Source: Sepiola atlantica (lineage: Eukaryota > Mollusca > Cephalopoda > Sepiida > Sepiolidae). Taken from it: a DNA stretch of 64,000 nt. The stretch spans positions 9,421,984 through 9,485,983 of the forward strand of contig OY744551.1 of assembly GCA_963556195.1 (NCBI GenBank), read 5' to 3'. Below, one piece after another: positions 9,194 through 19,586 of this stretch (its first letter is position 1; the number at the start of each line of letters is the position of its first letter). The notes under the pieces are model-generated. The model made no database searches, was not told the DNA's origin, and saw nothing but the letters and a program-made list of their open reading frames with translations. Both the position numbers and the translations under genes were made by a program.

Positions 9194-10120
9194 TGTCAGA
9201 AATTTATTTTCTTCTTCTTCTTCTTCTTCTTCTTTTCTTTTCTTCTTCTAAAACCCCCTTTTTTAAGAACTTGTAATGAATGACTGCTGCTGATGGCACG
9301 TGTCGGTGTCGGAAGCGTGGGCGTTTGACGCCGGAAGCCGTTGAAATAACCGCGAAATTCAAGTTAGTTGCTGAAACGATCTCGAGCTGGAGAGGTCGGT
9401 CGACTCAACTCGGACATGAAGAAGTCCTAAAAACAAGAATGTTAAAACAGGAATATGTAGAGAGCATGCCTGTAAAAATCTTCAATGAAGTTGGAGTTTC
9501 AACTAGTGTTCGAGGTTGAATATTTACGTTGGACGGAGAAGTCCACTGAATTCTAAAAACAGAAACAAGGAAGATATTCATTTGAAAGGCAAATGTGCCT
9601 TTGGAAAAGACAAAACGAAGTGTGTTCCGAAAGATGTCTCCAAATGAAGAGTTGACGTGGAAGAGTGCCACTATTCTCAAAAGGAGTCGATCGAAGAAAC
9701 GATGCGATGTCAATAAAAAAAATGAACAATCAAAGGAAACAAATCTGCGCGAACAAAAAGGACTTTTCTATATTCTGCTGGTATTTTTTTTATTTTACTA
9801 ACAAAATTCCTTCAAGTAAGTTTTCTCTTTTTTCTGACATGTCTTTCCTAGCAAAGTTAATAAGCCTTCGGGCAGCATAATTAGGACTTTATTTATGCAG
9901 CCTTTCCGTGTGTCCATCGGAACTTAAATTCAGTCTATGAAGTGAACTTTGAACAATGACTTTCTGCCGAACTCATTTTACCTATTTTCTTTTTCTTCAA
10001 TAAATTATTTGTTGTTTAAAATAGCTTGTTTTTTTTCCTTACTGTTTATTTAATTGTCTAGTTATTGCCCGAGGTCCTTACGTGTATCGATTTTGGCCTG
10101 TACGTGGTTAAAATTGCGAT
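9194..10120 (+). repeat. BEL element 5' LTR
   Basis: Direct repeat of 15993-16919. It starts TGTCAGAAAT, has a TTC-rich run near its 5' end and a polyadenylation-type AATAAA at 9999-10004. Short frames inside it also occur in the 3' LTR simply because the LTRs are copies. The boundary could shift by one base (GTCAG...GCGATA with CTTTT as duplication). Confidence 0.9.
9999..10004 (+). promoter_or_regulatory. Polyadenylation signal AATAAA in 5' LTR
   Basis: AATAAA lies about 115 nt before the LTR end and is followed by T-rich sequence. The same signal in the 3' LTR is at 16798-16803. Confidence 0.5.
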
Positions 10121-10601
10121 ATTCTGCATAAATAAAACTCTAGGTCTCTGTGTTCTATTCTGTGTCTATGTTTAAACACAGAGGCGTTCGGCCTAATGGT
10201 TTCTACGCTCTGTCTTACTAAGAATAGTGAGCGAGACCATTTCTATCTGTCTATCGTTTGGGAGTGGTTCTATAAACACTATTTTATTGTACTGTAAAGG
10301 TAGTCGTTTGTGCCCAAACTGTATATAGACTTATCAAGGTTCACTGGACTGAAGAAGCTGCTTTATAGTCAATTAATGATTTTCTGTTTTATCTTCGTCG
10401 CTGCTTTGAGTTCATTGTGTAATTTATCTTGCGCGCGTGCGTGTCGCCATTTTATTGTCTCCACGTGGTGAGTCAGCCATCTTGTCTTGTTCAGTTTAAG
10501 TTGGCGGGAAAATTTGGCGCCAAGTGTAGGTGTCACTGTCTGTAGTAACCCCCCTTCTCTTAGTACTTGTAGAAAGGAGTCGGTGGGGAGGGATTTGAAA
10601 A
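10121..10601 (+). other. BEL leader between 5' LTR and gag-pol
   Basis: 481 bp without a long frame on the plus strand. A TTGGCGCCAA palindrome lies near 10514. The bases right after the LTR (ATTCTGCATAAATAAAAC) do not start with TGG, so no ordinary tRNA primer-binding site is visible at the junction. Confidence 0.6.
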
Positions 10602-13600
10602 ATGGCGAGTTTAACAGCAAATGTCTTGTTGAAAAAAATAAAATACGCTAAAGATAAAATATTAGTCGTATTTGAAGTGTTAAAATCTTCTAGTGAGATA
10701 GAAGAATCTAAATATATTTTGTGTAAAGAACAGATTGATGAATATCTGAAAGACGTAGTTCGGTTGGAGGAACAAGTTATGGATGCTTATCTCTCTGATG
10801 GTGCAGACGATGAGTTAGTGGAAAGTTTTAATAAGGGAGCTGCCTTATTTAAAATACAAGTGATAGAAAAATTAACTACGTTTAAGCCTTGTAAAAAAGA
10901 CGTTGACGAGAATTCCAGAATTAGTAAGGGGATAAAAGGCATCGATTTAACCCCTAAAATAGTTTGTCCCAAGTTTAGCGATAGGGATCTGGAAACGGAT
11001 AAGTTAGCTTATCTAAACTTCCATAGAGAATTTTTGAATTGTGTAGCTAATCTTGATAGTGACGCATTAAGATTAGTGATATTGAAAAACCATCTTTCTG
11101 GTTATGCCTTTCATGTGATAAAACATCTGTCTGTATCAGATGAAAATTATCGAGTAGCTTTGGACTTGCTATCGAAAGAGTTCTTAGACGAAAAGTGTAT
11201 CGTCGACCCTATATTTTCGTCCATGTTGAATGAAAATCGCATGTATAATAATAATGTCGTAAAGAAATTCCTGACTAAGATGAAAACCCAATTGTACGAG
11301 TTAAAGAACTCGTTCGGTTTGGATTTCTTTGAAAGTGATTCTCCGGGAAATCGTTTGTTAAGTCACATTGTATTCAATAAACTGACAACTTCCTTTAAGT
11401 CAGAATTAATACATAAGGTGAACGGAAATTATCCTTCTTTGAACCAAATTCTGGAGAATAGTGTTGAGATATTTAAAACACTGGAATTTTGTGAACACGA
11501 TTCGAGATATCGTAAAGTTGATTCCTTTAAGGAAAAGAGTAAATTCAGGCCTTTCGAACCTGAAAAGAAACCTTCCACGTTGAAAAATTTTCATGTTAAA
11601 ACATATAAGGTTAAGTTTAAGTGTTGTTTTTGTAGAAACGATTATCATCTGTCTCGTGACTGTAATAAGTTTCCCTCTTACGAAGAAAGACTTAAAAGAT
11701 GTAGCGAATTAAAGTTATGTGCTAGGTGTACTAGCTCTTATCATCTGAAGAATTTGTGTCCTTATGAAAAAAACGATAAGATTACGTGTTGGTCGTGCGA
11801 ACAGTCGGGACACTTGTCCGCCTTGTGTCCGAGTTTTCTCAAACCTGTGGTGAAGTCAAATATTTGCAGGTTGAAGAGTAGTTCTTCATTGTTGCCTGTG
11901 ATAGGTATCACAGTTGAAGTAGGTGGCGAATTTCACACCGTAAATTGTCTGCTAGACACTGGTAGTGAACGGTCTTATATGGGTAAAAGATTTTCTGATA
12001 GATTTATGAAAGAAGAGTTGTCTTCCTTGCATCGTCGAAAATACGTAATAAAGACCTTTATTGGTAGCCAAGAGAAAGACTTGAATGAAGTAACATTGAA
12101 GGTGTCCTTTCCCGATGTTGCGAGAAGTATCAATTTTCTGATGGATGAACAGTTGGATTTGTCCTTCAAAATGAAAGGGTTGGAGGAGGTGATCAGTAAT
12201 TTGAAGAAAAGCGACGTTAAACTTGCTGCTGATTCCTCCGAATTGAGAAGTGATGTTCTTGAAATATACGGTCTGATAGGGATTGATGTGATTAGATTTC
12301 TGGGACCCTTAAGATTAACAAAGATTAAAAATGGTTCTGCTTTTGAGTCCTCGCTAGGTATGATATTATTTGGCGACCCCTCTGATTTTGAACCACATAT
12401 GGAGATTGGTTTAAATTATAATCAAGTCATCGGTGAACATGCTTCTTGTGATGTGACCCATGTTTACTTTGCTCTAGAACCTAAGTCCAACCATCTGGAT
12501 CCTTGGAATGGTCTTGATGGAGCTTCCGTGGACAGGGGTATTGAACAAATGTTCAAATTGGAATCATTAGGGATAGTTAATGAAGTTAGTAGTGATTACG
12601 ACAGAAAGAAAATAGAAGAATTCAGCTCCTCTATTGAATACAGAGATAATAATTACTACATAGGTTTGTCGTGGGACTTAGATAAATTAAAGAAAGTACC
12701 CTCTAACCATAGAGTATCGTTAGCTGTCCTAGATAAAGTAGTGGACAGATTATCCTCTCAGAACTTATATTCTGAGTATTGCAAAGTCTTCCTAGACCAG
12801 GAATGTGAGGGTGTGATTGAAAGAATCCATCCGACTCCTTCGGAGTTCTACAAGTATACGTGGATACCGCACCGGCCAGTCTTTAAAAATGATGTGCAGT
12901 GCACGACTAAGATTAGGCCTGTTTTCAATTGCTCGTTGAGGGTAAATAATAAACCTTCTCTCAACGATTGTGCTTATAGTGGCATAAATCTGTATACTGA
13001 CATGTTGGAACTTCTGTTCAAGTTTAGAACAGATAATTATGTATTATTGGCTGACATCAGAAAGGCGTTTCTGATGATTAGACTAAAGAATAACTTTGAC
13101 AAAAATAGATTCTGTTTCTTTTTAAAGATAAAAGATGAATTAGTGTGTTTTCGATACAAAACTCTGATATTCGGGTTTGTGTCTAGTCCCTTCATCTTAA
13201 GTTACGTAGTGAAGCACCACATTGAGAAGCACTCATCGGGACCTTGTAGAGACATGTTGTTAAAAAACTTTTACGTAGATAATCTAGTGAAAACACATGG
13301 GTCTCCTGATGAATTGTTGAAACTCTATACCGAGGCTGTGAATGTCATGGAAAAGGGAAGCTTCTTATTGAAAACGTGCTGTAGTAACAGTAAATTGGTG
13401 TCTGCTCGCATTCGAGCAGATAACAATTACTCTTCTCATGGAGTGCCCTGTGAGAAAGTACTGGGGTATTGGTATGACCCTGAGTCAGACGAAATTGGTA
13501 TCTCCAAAGGTGAAGTTAAAAAGTCAGTCTCCACAAAAAGAGATATGCTATCCATTAGTTCGTCTGTATTCGATCCGTTAGGTTTAGTATTGCCTATAAA

Positions 13601-15944
13601 TATAAAAGGAAAAATTATATTAAGTCAAGTTTGGAAATCAGGAGTGGCATGGGATCAGGTAGTTCCTGATAGCTTGTTGTCTGTTTGGAATAGTTTTCAG
13701 GCAAATCTCCGAGATGTTCAAAAAATTGGTTTTGAAAGATGTTCAGTACAAACCAATTCGCCTGTTACCTTGATCGTGTTTTGTGATGCTTCGAATCTTG
13801 CTTATGGCATAGTCGAATATATGTATCAGGGAGGAGAGGCCAGGCTATTTTATGCGAAAGCCAAAGTGGCTCCTTCTGTTAAAAGAACTCTTCCTACGTT
13901 GGAATTACTAGCTGTATATCTGGGAATTAAACATCTCCTTATTTTGATTGAAATGTTTCCCAAGCTGTTTGAGGAAATTATCATTGCTGTAGATGCACAG
14001 GTAGTGCTATCTTGGTTGTTGTCTGAATCTGTGCACACTAAATGCCAGTTCACTAAAAATCGTTTGAAGGATATAAAATTCATGATGAATGAGATAAGTT
14101 GTAAGGGTTATACCTTAAAGTTCAAGTATGTAAGCACTAGTGAAAACCCTGCAGATTTGTTAACTAGAGGCGTTTCCTTTAGTAAGTTTAAAAAGGATAA
14201 AAACCTTTGGATTAGAGGTCCAGTATGGTTACAGACAGAAAAGTTGAAGTGGCCTGACTATAAGTTGGATTGCATTAGTGACAAATGCAAGACCTTGGTA
14301 ACTGCTTATACTGGCTTGAATGGGGATTCTAACTCATGTGTGGTTGAGTTGGAAAGATTCTCTTCTCTCAAAAGGTTGATAAGTACCTTAGAGATTGTGT
14401 TTAAATTTATTGCCAAGTTAAAAGGCGATAAGCGTGATGTCAATTTTTCATCTGAGGCAAAGTCCTATTTGATTAAGGTTACTCAGAGTGAGTTTTTCGC
14501 TGAAGAAATAAGTTTTCTGAAAAGTAAAGTTGAAAGTAATATTCCTTTGTTGGTGAATAAGTTGAACCTAATTTTGGATGACAACAATTTGTTACGTTGT
14601 CGGGGACGTATAGAAAACTCTGAATATTTTTCCGAAGAAGTGAAAAGTCCTGTTCTGCTGCCTAAAATGTGTCACCTAACCAGTTTGTTGGTGATGGAGT
14701 GTCACATAAAATGCAAGCATTTGGGGATTGCTGCTACGCTTGATAAGGTGCGCAATTCTGGGTTTTGGTTACCCAAGGCCAGGCAGGCCGTCAAGATTGT
14801 TCTTGCTAGTTGTATGGTATGCAAGAAGTTTAACTCCTTGTCTTTTCGTTATCCTAAGATGACAAACCTACCCAAGCATCGAGTTAATCTTATCAGACCT
14901 TTCTACCATACGGGGATAGACTTCACGGGTCACCTGTGGGTAGAGGACGGTAGTAAAGTAAAAAAGATGTACATATTGCTATTCACTTGTCTTAGTGTGC
15001 GTTCTATACATATGGAGTTGGTTGAAGAAATGAGTACTCAAACGGTAGTGTTAGCCTTTTTGAGGTTCTTCAATGTATATGGTGTGCCATCACACATATA
15101 CTCAGACAATGCTTTATCCTTTGTTGCTGGGTGCGACTTAGTAAAAGAAGTTCTTCTCTCTGATGGATTCAGAGGAGATTTGGAAATGTGTAATGTAAAA
15201 TACTGCAGGATTCCTTCGTATTCTGCTTGGTTCGGAGCAATATGGGAAAGGTTGATAAAAACTGTCAAGTGTTGTCTATTCAAAACAATTGGTCGCAAGA
15301 GGTTGGATTACTTTCAACTGCTAACCATTTTGTCTGACATACAAAGAGCGGTAAATGATAGGCCTTTGACTTATCGTTGTAGCGATGATGCTTCCCTGGA
15401 AGTCATCTCTCCTAGTGCCTTTATGCGTTTTTCTCCTGGGAAAACCGTGTTCTTGAACCTTGAAAACGATTCTTGTTTAGAAGTGCCCCCGAATCGAGTG
15501 GATTTGATCGAGAGTTTGAAAGGTAGAGAATGCCTTTTGATCAGATTCAAGTCATTGTGGTATGAGCAATATTTACTGAGTCTGAGGGAATTGTCTAAGG
15601 ATTTGCATCAAGTGGAATTTAGTAACAAAATTAGGGTAGATGATATAGTTCTAGTTAGGAATCTCGTTAAACCTAGGCCCTATTGGAAGCTAGGTAGAGT
15701 TGTTAAGCTCACTCAGGGGTCTGACGGAATTGTTCGCTCTGCCTTGATAAAGAAGGGAGAGACATGTAGTGAGCATTCTATTAAGCATTTGTATCCTATG
15801 GAGCTATCTATATCTCATTCGTACCAAGTGAGACCTGGGAAAAATAAGGATTCGTGCAGTGATGATGATGGAGCTGAGAATTCTAAACCTAAGAGAGGTA
15901 GAAAATGTGTTAAGGATAAGAATCCTGACTATGTTTACTATTAG
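10602..15944 (+). CDS. BEL/Pao gag-pol polyprotein
   Basis: One uninterrupted 1780-residue frame encodes the capsid and all enzymes for copying and inserting the element. In order: a helical N-terminus; a Pao-type gag region (about 115-290); three CX2CX4HX4C zinc knuckles (first C341-C354, last C396-C409); an aspartic protease active site LLDTGS with D452; reverse transcriptase with D818 in ADIRKAF and a YVDN box (D893; this N variant is usual for the family); RNase H with D1062 in FCDAS; an integrase HHCC zinc finger (H1368, H1373, C1404, C1407); a DDE core D1440, D1502, E1549; and a C-terminal DUF5641-like segment from about 1679. The start at 10602 is the first ATG of the frame, shortly after the leader. 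Length and order fit an intact element. All catalytic residues I can place are present, so activity is plausible (inference). Confidence 0.95.
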   Translation: MASLTANVLLKKIKYAKDKILVVFEVLKSSSEIEESKYILCKEQIDEYLKDVVRLEEQVMDAYLSDGADDELVESFNKGAALFKIQVIEKLTTFKPCKKDVDENSRISKGIKGIDLTPKIVCPKFSDRDLETDKLAYLNFHREFLNCVANLDSDALRLVILKNHLSGYAFHVIKHLSVSDENYRVALDLLSKEFLDEKCIVDPIFSSMLNENRMYNNNVVKKFLTKMKTQLYELKNSFGLDFFESDSPGNRLLSHIVFNKLTTSFKSELIHKVNGNYPSLNQILENSVEIFKTLEFCEHDSRYRKVDSFKEKSKFRPFEPEKKPSTLKNFHVKTYKVKFKCCFCRNDYHLSRDCNKFPSYEERLKRCSELKLCARCTSSYHLKNLCPYEKNDKITCWSCEQSGHLSALCPSFLKPVVKSNICRLKSSSSLLPVIGITVEVGGEFHTVNCLLDTGSERSYMGKRFSDRFMKEELSSLHRRKYVIKTFIGSQEKDLNEVTLKVSFPDVARSINFLMDEQLDLSFKMKGLEEVISNLKKSDVKLAADSSELRSDVLEIYGLIGIDVIRFLGPLRLTKIKNGSAFESSLGMILFGDPSDFEPHMEIGLNYNQVIGEHASCDVTHVYFALEPKSNHLDPWNGLDGASVDRGIEQMFKLESLGIVNEVSSDYDRKKIEEFSSSIEYRDNNYYIGLSWDLDKLKKVPSNHRVSLAVLDKVVDRLSSQNLYSEYCKVFLDQECEGVIERIHPTPSEFYKYTWIPHRPVFKNDVQCTTKIRPVFNCSLRVNNKPSLNDCAYSGINLYTDMLELLFKFRTDNYVLLADIRKAFLMIRLKNNFDKNRFCFFLKIKDELVCFRYKTLIFGFVSSPFILSYVVKHHIEKHSSGPCRDMLLKNFYVDNLVKTHGSPDELLKLYTEAVNVMEKGSFLLKTCCSNSKLVSARIRADNNYSSHGVPCEKVLGYWYDPESDEIGISKGEVKKSVSTKRDMLSISSSVFDPLGLVLPINIKGKIILSQVWKSGVAWDQVVPDSLLSVWNSFQANLRDVQKIGFERCSVQTNSPVTLIVFCDASNLAYGIVEYMYQGGEARLFYAKAKVAPSVKRTLPTLELLAVYLGIKHLLILIEMFPKLFEEIIIAVDAQVVLSWLLSESVHTKCQFTKNRLKDIKFMMNEISCKGYTLKFKYVSTSENPADLLTRGVSFSKFKKDKNLWIRGPVWLQTEKLKWPDYKLDCISDKCKTLVTAYTGLNGDSNSCVVELERFSSLKRLISTLEIVFKFIAKLKGDKRDVNFSSEAKSYLIKVTQSEFFAEEISFLKSKVESNIPLLVNKLNLILDDNNLLRCRGRIENSEYFSEEVKSPVLLPKMCHLTSLLVMECHIKCKHLGIAATLDKVRNSGFWLPKARQAVKIVLASCMVCKKFNSLSFRYPKMTNLPKHRVNLIRPFYHTGIDFTGHLWVEDGSKVKKMYILLFTCLSVRSIHMELVEEMSTQTVVLAFLRFFNVYGVPSHIYSDNALSFVAGCDLVKEVLLSDGFRGDLEMCNVKYCRIPSYSAWFGAIWERLIKTVKCCLFKTIGRKRLDYFQLLTILSDIQRAVNDRPLTYRCSDDASLEVISPSAFMRFSPGKTVFLNLENDSCLEVPPNRVDLIESLKGRECLLIRFKSLWYEQYLLSLRELSKDLHQVEFSNKIRVDDIVLVRNLVKPRPYWKLGRVVKLTQGSDGIVRSALIKKGETCSEHSIKHLYPMELSISHSYQVRPGKNKDSCSDDDGAENSKPKRGRKCVKDKNPDYVYY

Positions 15945-15985
15945 ACTGTAAGTGAGCGATCTTTTTCTTTTTCTTTTTTTTGTTC

Positions 15986-15992
15986 GGGAGAG
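15986..15992 (+). promoter_or_regulatory. Polypurine tract of the BEL element
   Basis: GGGAGAG sits directly before the TG of the 3' LTR, after a pyrimidine-rich stretch. Position and composition fit the plus-strand primer. Confidence 0.65.
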
Positions 15993-16919
15993 TGTCAGAA
16001 ATTTATTTTCTTCTTCTTCTTCTTCTTCTTTTCTTTTCTTCTTCTTCTAAAACCCCCTTTTTTAAGAACTTGTAATGAATGACTGTTGCTGATGGCACGT
16101 GTCGGTGTCGGAAGCGTGGGCGTTTGACGCTGGAAGCCGTTGAAATAACCGCGAAATTCAAGTTAGTTGCTGAAACGATCTCGAGCTGGAGAGGTCGGTC
16201 GACTCAACTCGGACATGAAGAAGTCCTAAAAACAAGAATGTTAAAACAGGAATATGTAGAGAGCATGCCTGTAAAAATCTTCAATGAAGTTGGAGTTTCA
16301 ACTAGTGTTCGAGGTTGAATATTTACGTTGGACGGAGAAGTCCACTGAATTCTAAAAACAGAAACAAGGAAGATATTCATTTGAAAGGCAAATGTGCCTT
16401 TGGAAAAGACAAAACGAAGTGTGTTCCGAAAGATGTCTCCAAATGAAGAGTTGACGTGGAAGAGTGCCACTATTCTCAAAAGGAGTCGATCGAAGAAACG
16501 ATGCGATGTCAATAAAAAAAATGAACAATCAAAGGAAACAAATCTGCGCGAACAAAAAGGACTTTTCTATATTCTGCTGGTATTTTTTTTATTTTACTAA
16601 CAAAATTCCTTCAAGTAAGTTTTCTCTTTTTTCTGACATGTCTTTCCTAGCAAAGTTAATAAGCCTTCGGGCAGCATAATTAGGACTTTATTTATGCAGC
16701 CTTTCCGTGTGTCCATCGGAACTTAAATTCAGTCTATGAAGTGAACTTTGAACAATGACTTTCTGCCGAACTCATTTTACCTATTTTCTTTTTCTTCAAT
16801 AAATTATTTGTTGTTTAAAATAGCTTGTTTTTTTTCCTTACTGTTTATTTAATTGTCTAGTTATTGCCCGAGGTCCTTACGTGTATCGATTTTGGCCTGT
16901 ACGTGGTTAAAATTGCGAT
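15993..16919 (+). repeat. BEL element 3' LTR
   Basis: The same 927 bp as 9194-10120 with two C-to-T differences near its start. AATAAA at 16798-16803 would end the transcript. It is followed at once by the right copy of the ACTTT duplication. Confidence 0.9.
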
Positions 16920-17032
16920 ACTTTTATAGATTGGAGTTATCCACCAATACACAAAATATTAGAGAACGAAAATGTCAGTTGAGGTTTCACATGAATCAGA
17001 TTTAACTAATTCAGATTATTTTTGGAAGATAT

Positions 17033-17698
17033 GAAAAATAGGTGCAATTTTAGTATAAGGCCGATGCAGTTAATTATTTTCATGTAAAAGCATTATTTTG
17101 TACTTACTCAGTCATAGTTTATCTCTCACGGCACGAAAAAGAATTTAAAAATATCAAGCAGAACTTTAATTAGAACGATTTTTCCATTTCCATAAGGGCG
17201 ATATGAAACGTCGACTCGCTGCCATTTTGGGAGTGGCCGGTTGATGGAATAGCTAACTAAGGACAGATAAGTGTCGCGAAATACCCAGTTACCATGTAAA
17301 TATGAAAAAAAAAAAAAAAACAAGAAAATTATATCGTGGAAAGTATCCCGGTGAACAAATTAAAAATAATTATTTAATTTTCTATTTTTTAATTTAATAC
17401 ATATATATTTTATTATTATTGCTTATGTGTTTCTTTCTTTTTAAAACCCAAACAATGAAAACGGAGTTGATGCCCTTGGCTATTCTATCGACCGCTCACA
17501 CCCAAAATGTCGGCTCGGCCGCGAATACAGGTTGTACATCGAAATGGAAAAATCGTTCTAATTAAAGTTCTGCTTGATATTTTTAAATTCTTTTTCGTGC
17601 CGTGAGAGATAAACTATGACTGAGTAAGTACAAAATAATGCTTTTACATGAAAATAATTAACTGCATCGGCCTTATACTAAAATTGCACCGAAAAATA
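17033..17698. mobile_element. Foldback DNA transposon with perfect 150-bp TIRs and 8-bp target duplication
   Basis: The element is 17041-17690 (650 bp), flanked by GAAAAATA at 17033-17040 and 17691-17698. The first 150 bp (17041-17190, GGTGCAATTTTAGTATAAGG...) are the exact reverse complement of the last 150 bp (17541-17690). Inside, the symmetry continues imperfectly (CCATTTTGGGAGTGGCCGG against ACATTTTGGGTGTGAGCGG in the mirrored arm), so the outer 150 bp have probably been made equal by conversion or strand-switching. No transposase is present. The GGTGC ends match 6836-7673, 26929-27347 and 27530-28650. Confidence 0.88.
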
Positions 17699-17976
17699 TC
17701 AAAAGAAAAAACGAATATTGAATTGAAATGCCGCATAAACGTATGGCCGGGGCTAAGAACAAAGGATTAACCACAGTAGCGAAGGATTGCCGGACAAATG
17801 GTTATGAGAGAATGAATCCCCGCCCAAAGGTTGTGGGAGAGATGCCTTTGTAGTAGCATGTCCTCCCACTGTTTTTGGACGTGGCCGGAACACGTGTAGA
17901 TTAAATTAATAGGTTAAAAAAAAAATGAAAAAATAAATAAATAAATAAATTTTAAAAAAATAATAATAATAAAAAT

Positions 17977-17980
<4 letters not shown>

Positions 17981-18043
<63 letters not shown>
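17981..18043 (+). repeat. (CAT)21 microsatellite
   Basis: A pure CAT run, giving false poly-Met and poly-Asp frames on the minus strand. Confidence 0.95.
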
Positions 18044-18089
18044 TTTTTTTTTTAAATCGGGGGAGGGGGGGGGACTTATGTTTTGCGGC

Positions 18090-18562
18090 ATGTCTGTCCG
18101 GATTTTTCTCCGCAACCATCCATTGAATTTCTCTGAAATTTTGCATGAAGTTGTAACTTTGGTCAGGTTAGAAAGTGACATTCTCCGATTTTTGAAAAAA
18201 ATTCTGGTTAGCCCCCCAGGGGGTCAAAAGGCCCGAAATGGCAAAAAATGACATTTTTTGCCCCACAACTTTTCATCCATCCATTCAATTTCTCTGAAAC
18301 TTGGCCAAATGTGGAGGCAATTGTTCCTAATAGAAAATAAGTATCGCTGACCTTGGAAAAAATCTAGTTCACGCCCCCAGGGCGTCAAAAGCCCCCAAAA
18401 TGGCAAAAAATGACCCTTTTCTCCCATAACGTTTGATTCATCCATTCAATTTTTCTGAAACTTGGCCAAAATGTAGAGGCAATTTTTCTGGATATAAAAT
18501 GAGCATCCTTGACCTCAGAAAAATTCAGGTTTGCGCCCCCAGGGGGTCAAAGGGGGGTCAAA
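18090..18562 (+). repeat. 162-bp tandem repeat, about 2.8 units
   Basis: Units start at about 18120, 18281 and 18443. Each has ATTCAATTTCTCTGAAACTT, a variable middle, CGCCCCCAGGGGGTCAAAAG and AAAATGGCAAAAAATGAC. The copies have diverged moderately. CCCCCAGGGGG is itself a small palindrome. Confidence 0.85.
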
Positions 18563-18601
18563 AATCGACTCACATACAGAGGGGGACCATGCACGCGCGG
18601 C

Positions 18602-18607
18602 TTGTTG

Positions 18608-18656
<49 letters not shown>

Positions 18657-18657
18657 C
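18602..18657 (+). repeat. (TTG)3-(TTA)n microsatellite
   Basis: A short TTG block followed by about 15 TTA units. Confidence 0.95.
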
Positions 18658-19586
18658 TAAAACTTATATTAGAAAGAAAGCGAAGGAATAAGAAAGCTAA
18701 CACAGCATAAGAATGGTCTTTTATAAAATTAATAATTACGAGGAAAACATTTATATTAAACAAAAACAATTTATTTAACAAGACATTTGTAGAGTTTCGT
18801 CAGTTCATATTTGTAAGGTGTATATGCGATGCGTGTTTGCTGTATTTTTGTGTGGCAATTGAAATGGTGTATGTTTGAAGAAAAGTTCATCATTCGAATT
18901 AAAAGAGATTACCTTTTCGCCTCCCCCACCCCCTACCTCCTCGGTCGAGCCGGTGGGGGGGGGGGGTCGACGATCTCCCCAGAACACGGAAGGAAAAAGA
19001 GATGGAAAGAAGTGCGTACCTTCCTTTATAGACACTCAAACCACACGTGGTCCAGCTGACCTGTTGGTCCCTGATTGGCCGGAATCTTCTGGCAACGTGA
19101 TCAGTCCCTCTTCTCTACCTCAGTGACGAAGAAGGGCTGAGTCAACAAAGGAAGAAAGGTCGCACATATATCCCCTGACCAGTTTGTGGCGTGATGGTCC
19201 ACGAAAATAAGGGTGTCAGAACAGAGGTAAATGTGGTAGAAAGGTAACAGAAATATAACTTGTTCACAAAGGTCAATTGTTCTGATTTTTTATATACACA
19301 CGAAAGGTGTATTATTGAAAGTATGTAGAATTGAATCTATGTATAATAATTAATGGAACCTTTTCAAATAGAGTAAAATGTCTTTGTGCAAAAAGTTACC
19401 TATGAACATATATATTATTTTATAATGGTGAAAAGGACAATATTTCCAATTTGGTCAATAGAGAACAGAGAAACATAATTCTTCCTGAAAATGTCAATAA
19501 CATGCCAAACATGGAGATGAAATAAAAGGTAATAATTCTTTGAAATGAATGGCGCTGGGACCATTACATTACTCATGGCAATTCTT
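18658..19586. other. Mostly single-copy DNA with promoter-like motifs
   Basis: No gene can be called. Around 19040-19140, CACACGTGG (E-box) and CTGATTGGCCGG (inverted CCAAT box) occur close together in moderately GC-rich sequence. A C/G-rich block lies at 18920-18970. This could be a host or LTR promoter, but no downstream exon is visible. Confidence 0.25.

Larger units (their letters stand above)
9189..16924 (+). mobile_element. Complete BEL/Pao LTR retrotransposon
   Basis: The element runs from 9194 to 16919 (7,726 bp) and is flanked by the 5-bp duplication ACTTT at 9189-9193 and 16920-16924. It carries two 927-bp LTRs, a 481-bp leader, one 1780-codon gag-pol frame, and a purine stretch (GGGAGAG, 15986-15992) directly before the 3' LTR. 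The LTRs differ by two substitutions (near 9287/16085 and 9332/16131) plus a redistribution of TTC units, so insertion was recent. No envelope gene is present. The ends read TG...AT rather than the usual TG...CA, and I do not see a TGG-starting primer-binding site next to the 5' LTR. Confidence 0.92.

Noticed and set aside
9280..9880. Conserved small proteins in the BEL LTRs (79, 102, 68 and 71 codons, repeated at 16079-16679)
   Set aside because: They recur only because the two LTRs are copies of each other. There is no independent evidence for coding, and the frames overlap on both strands.
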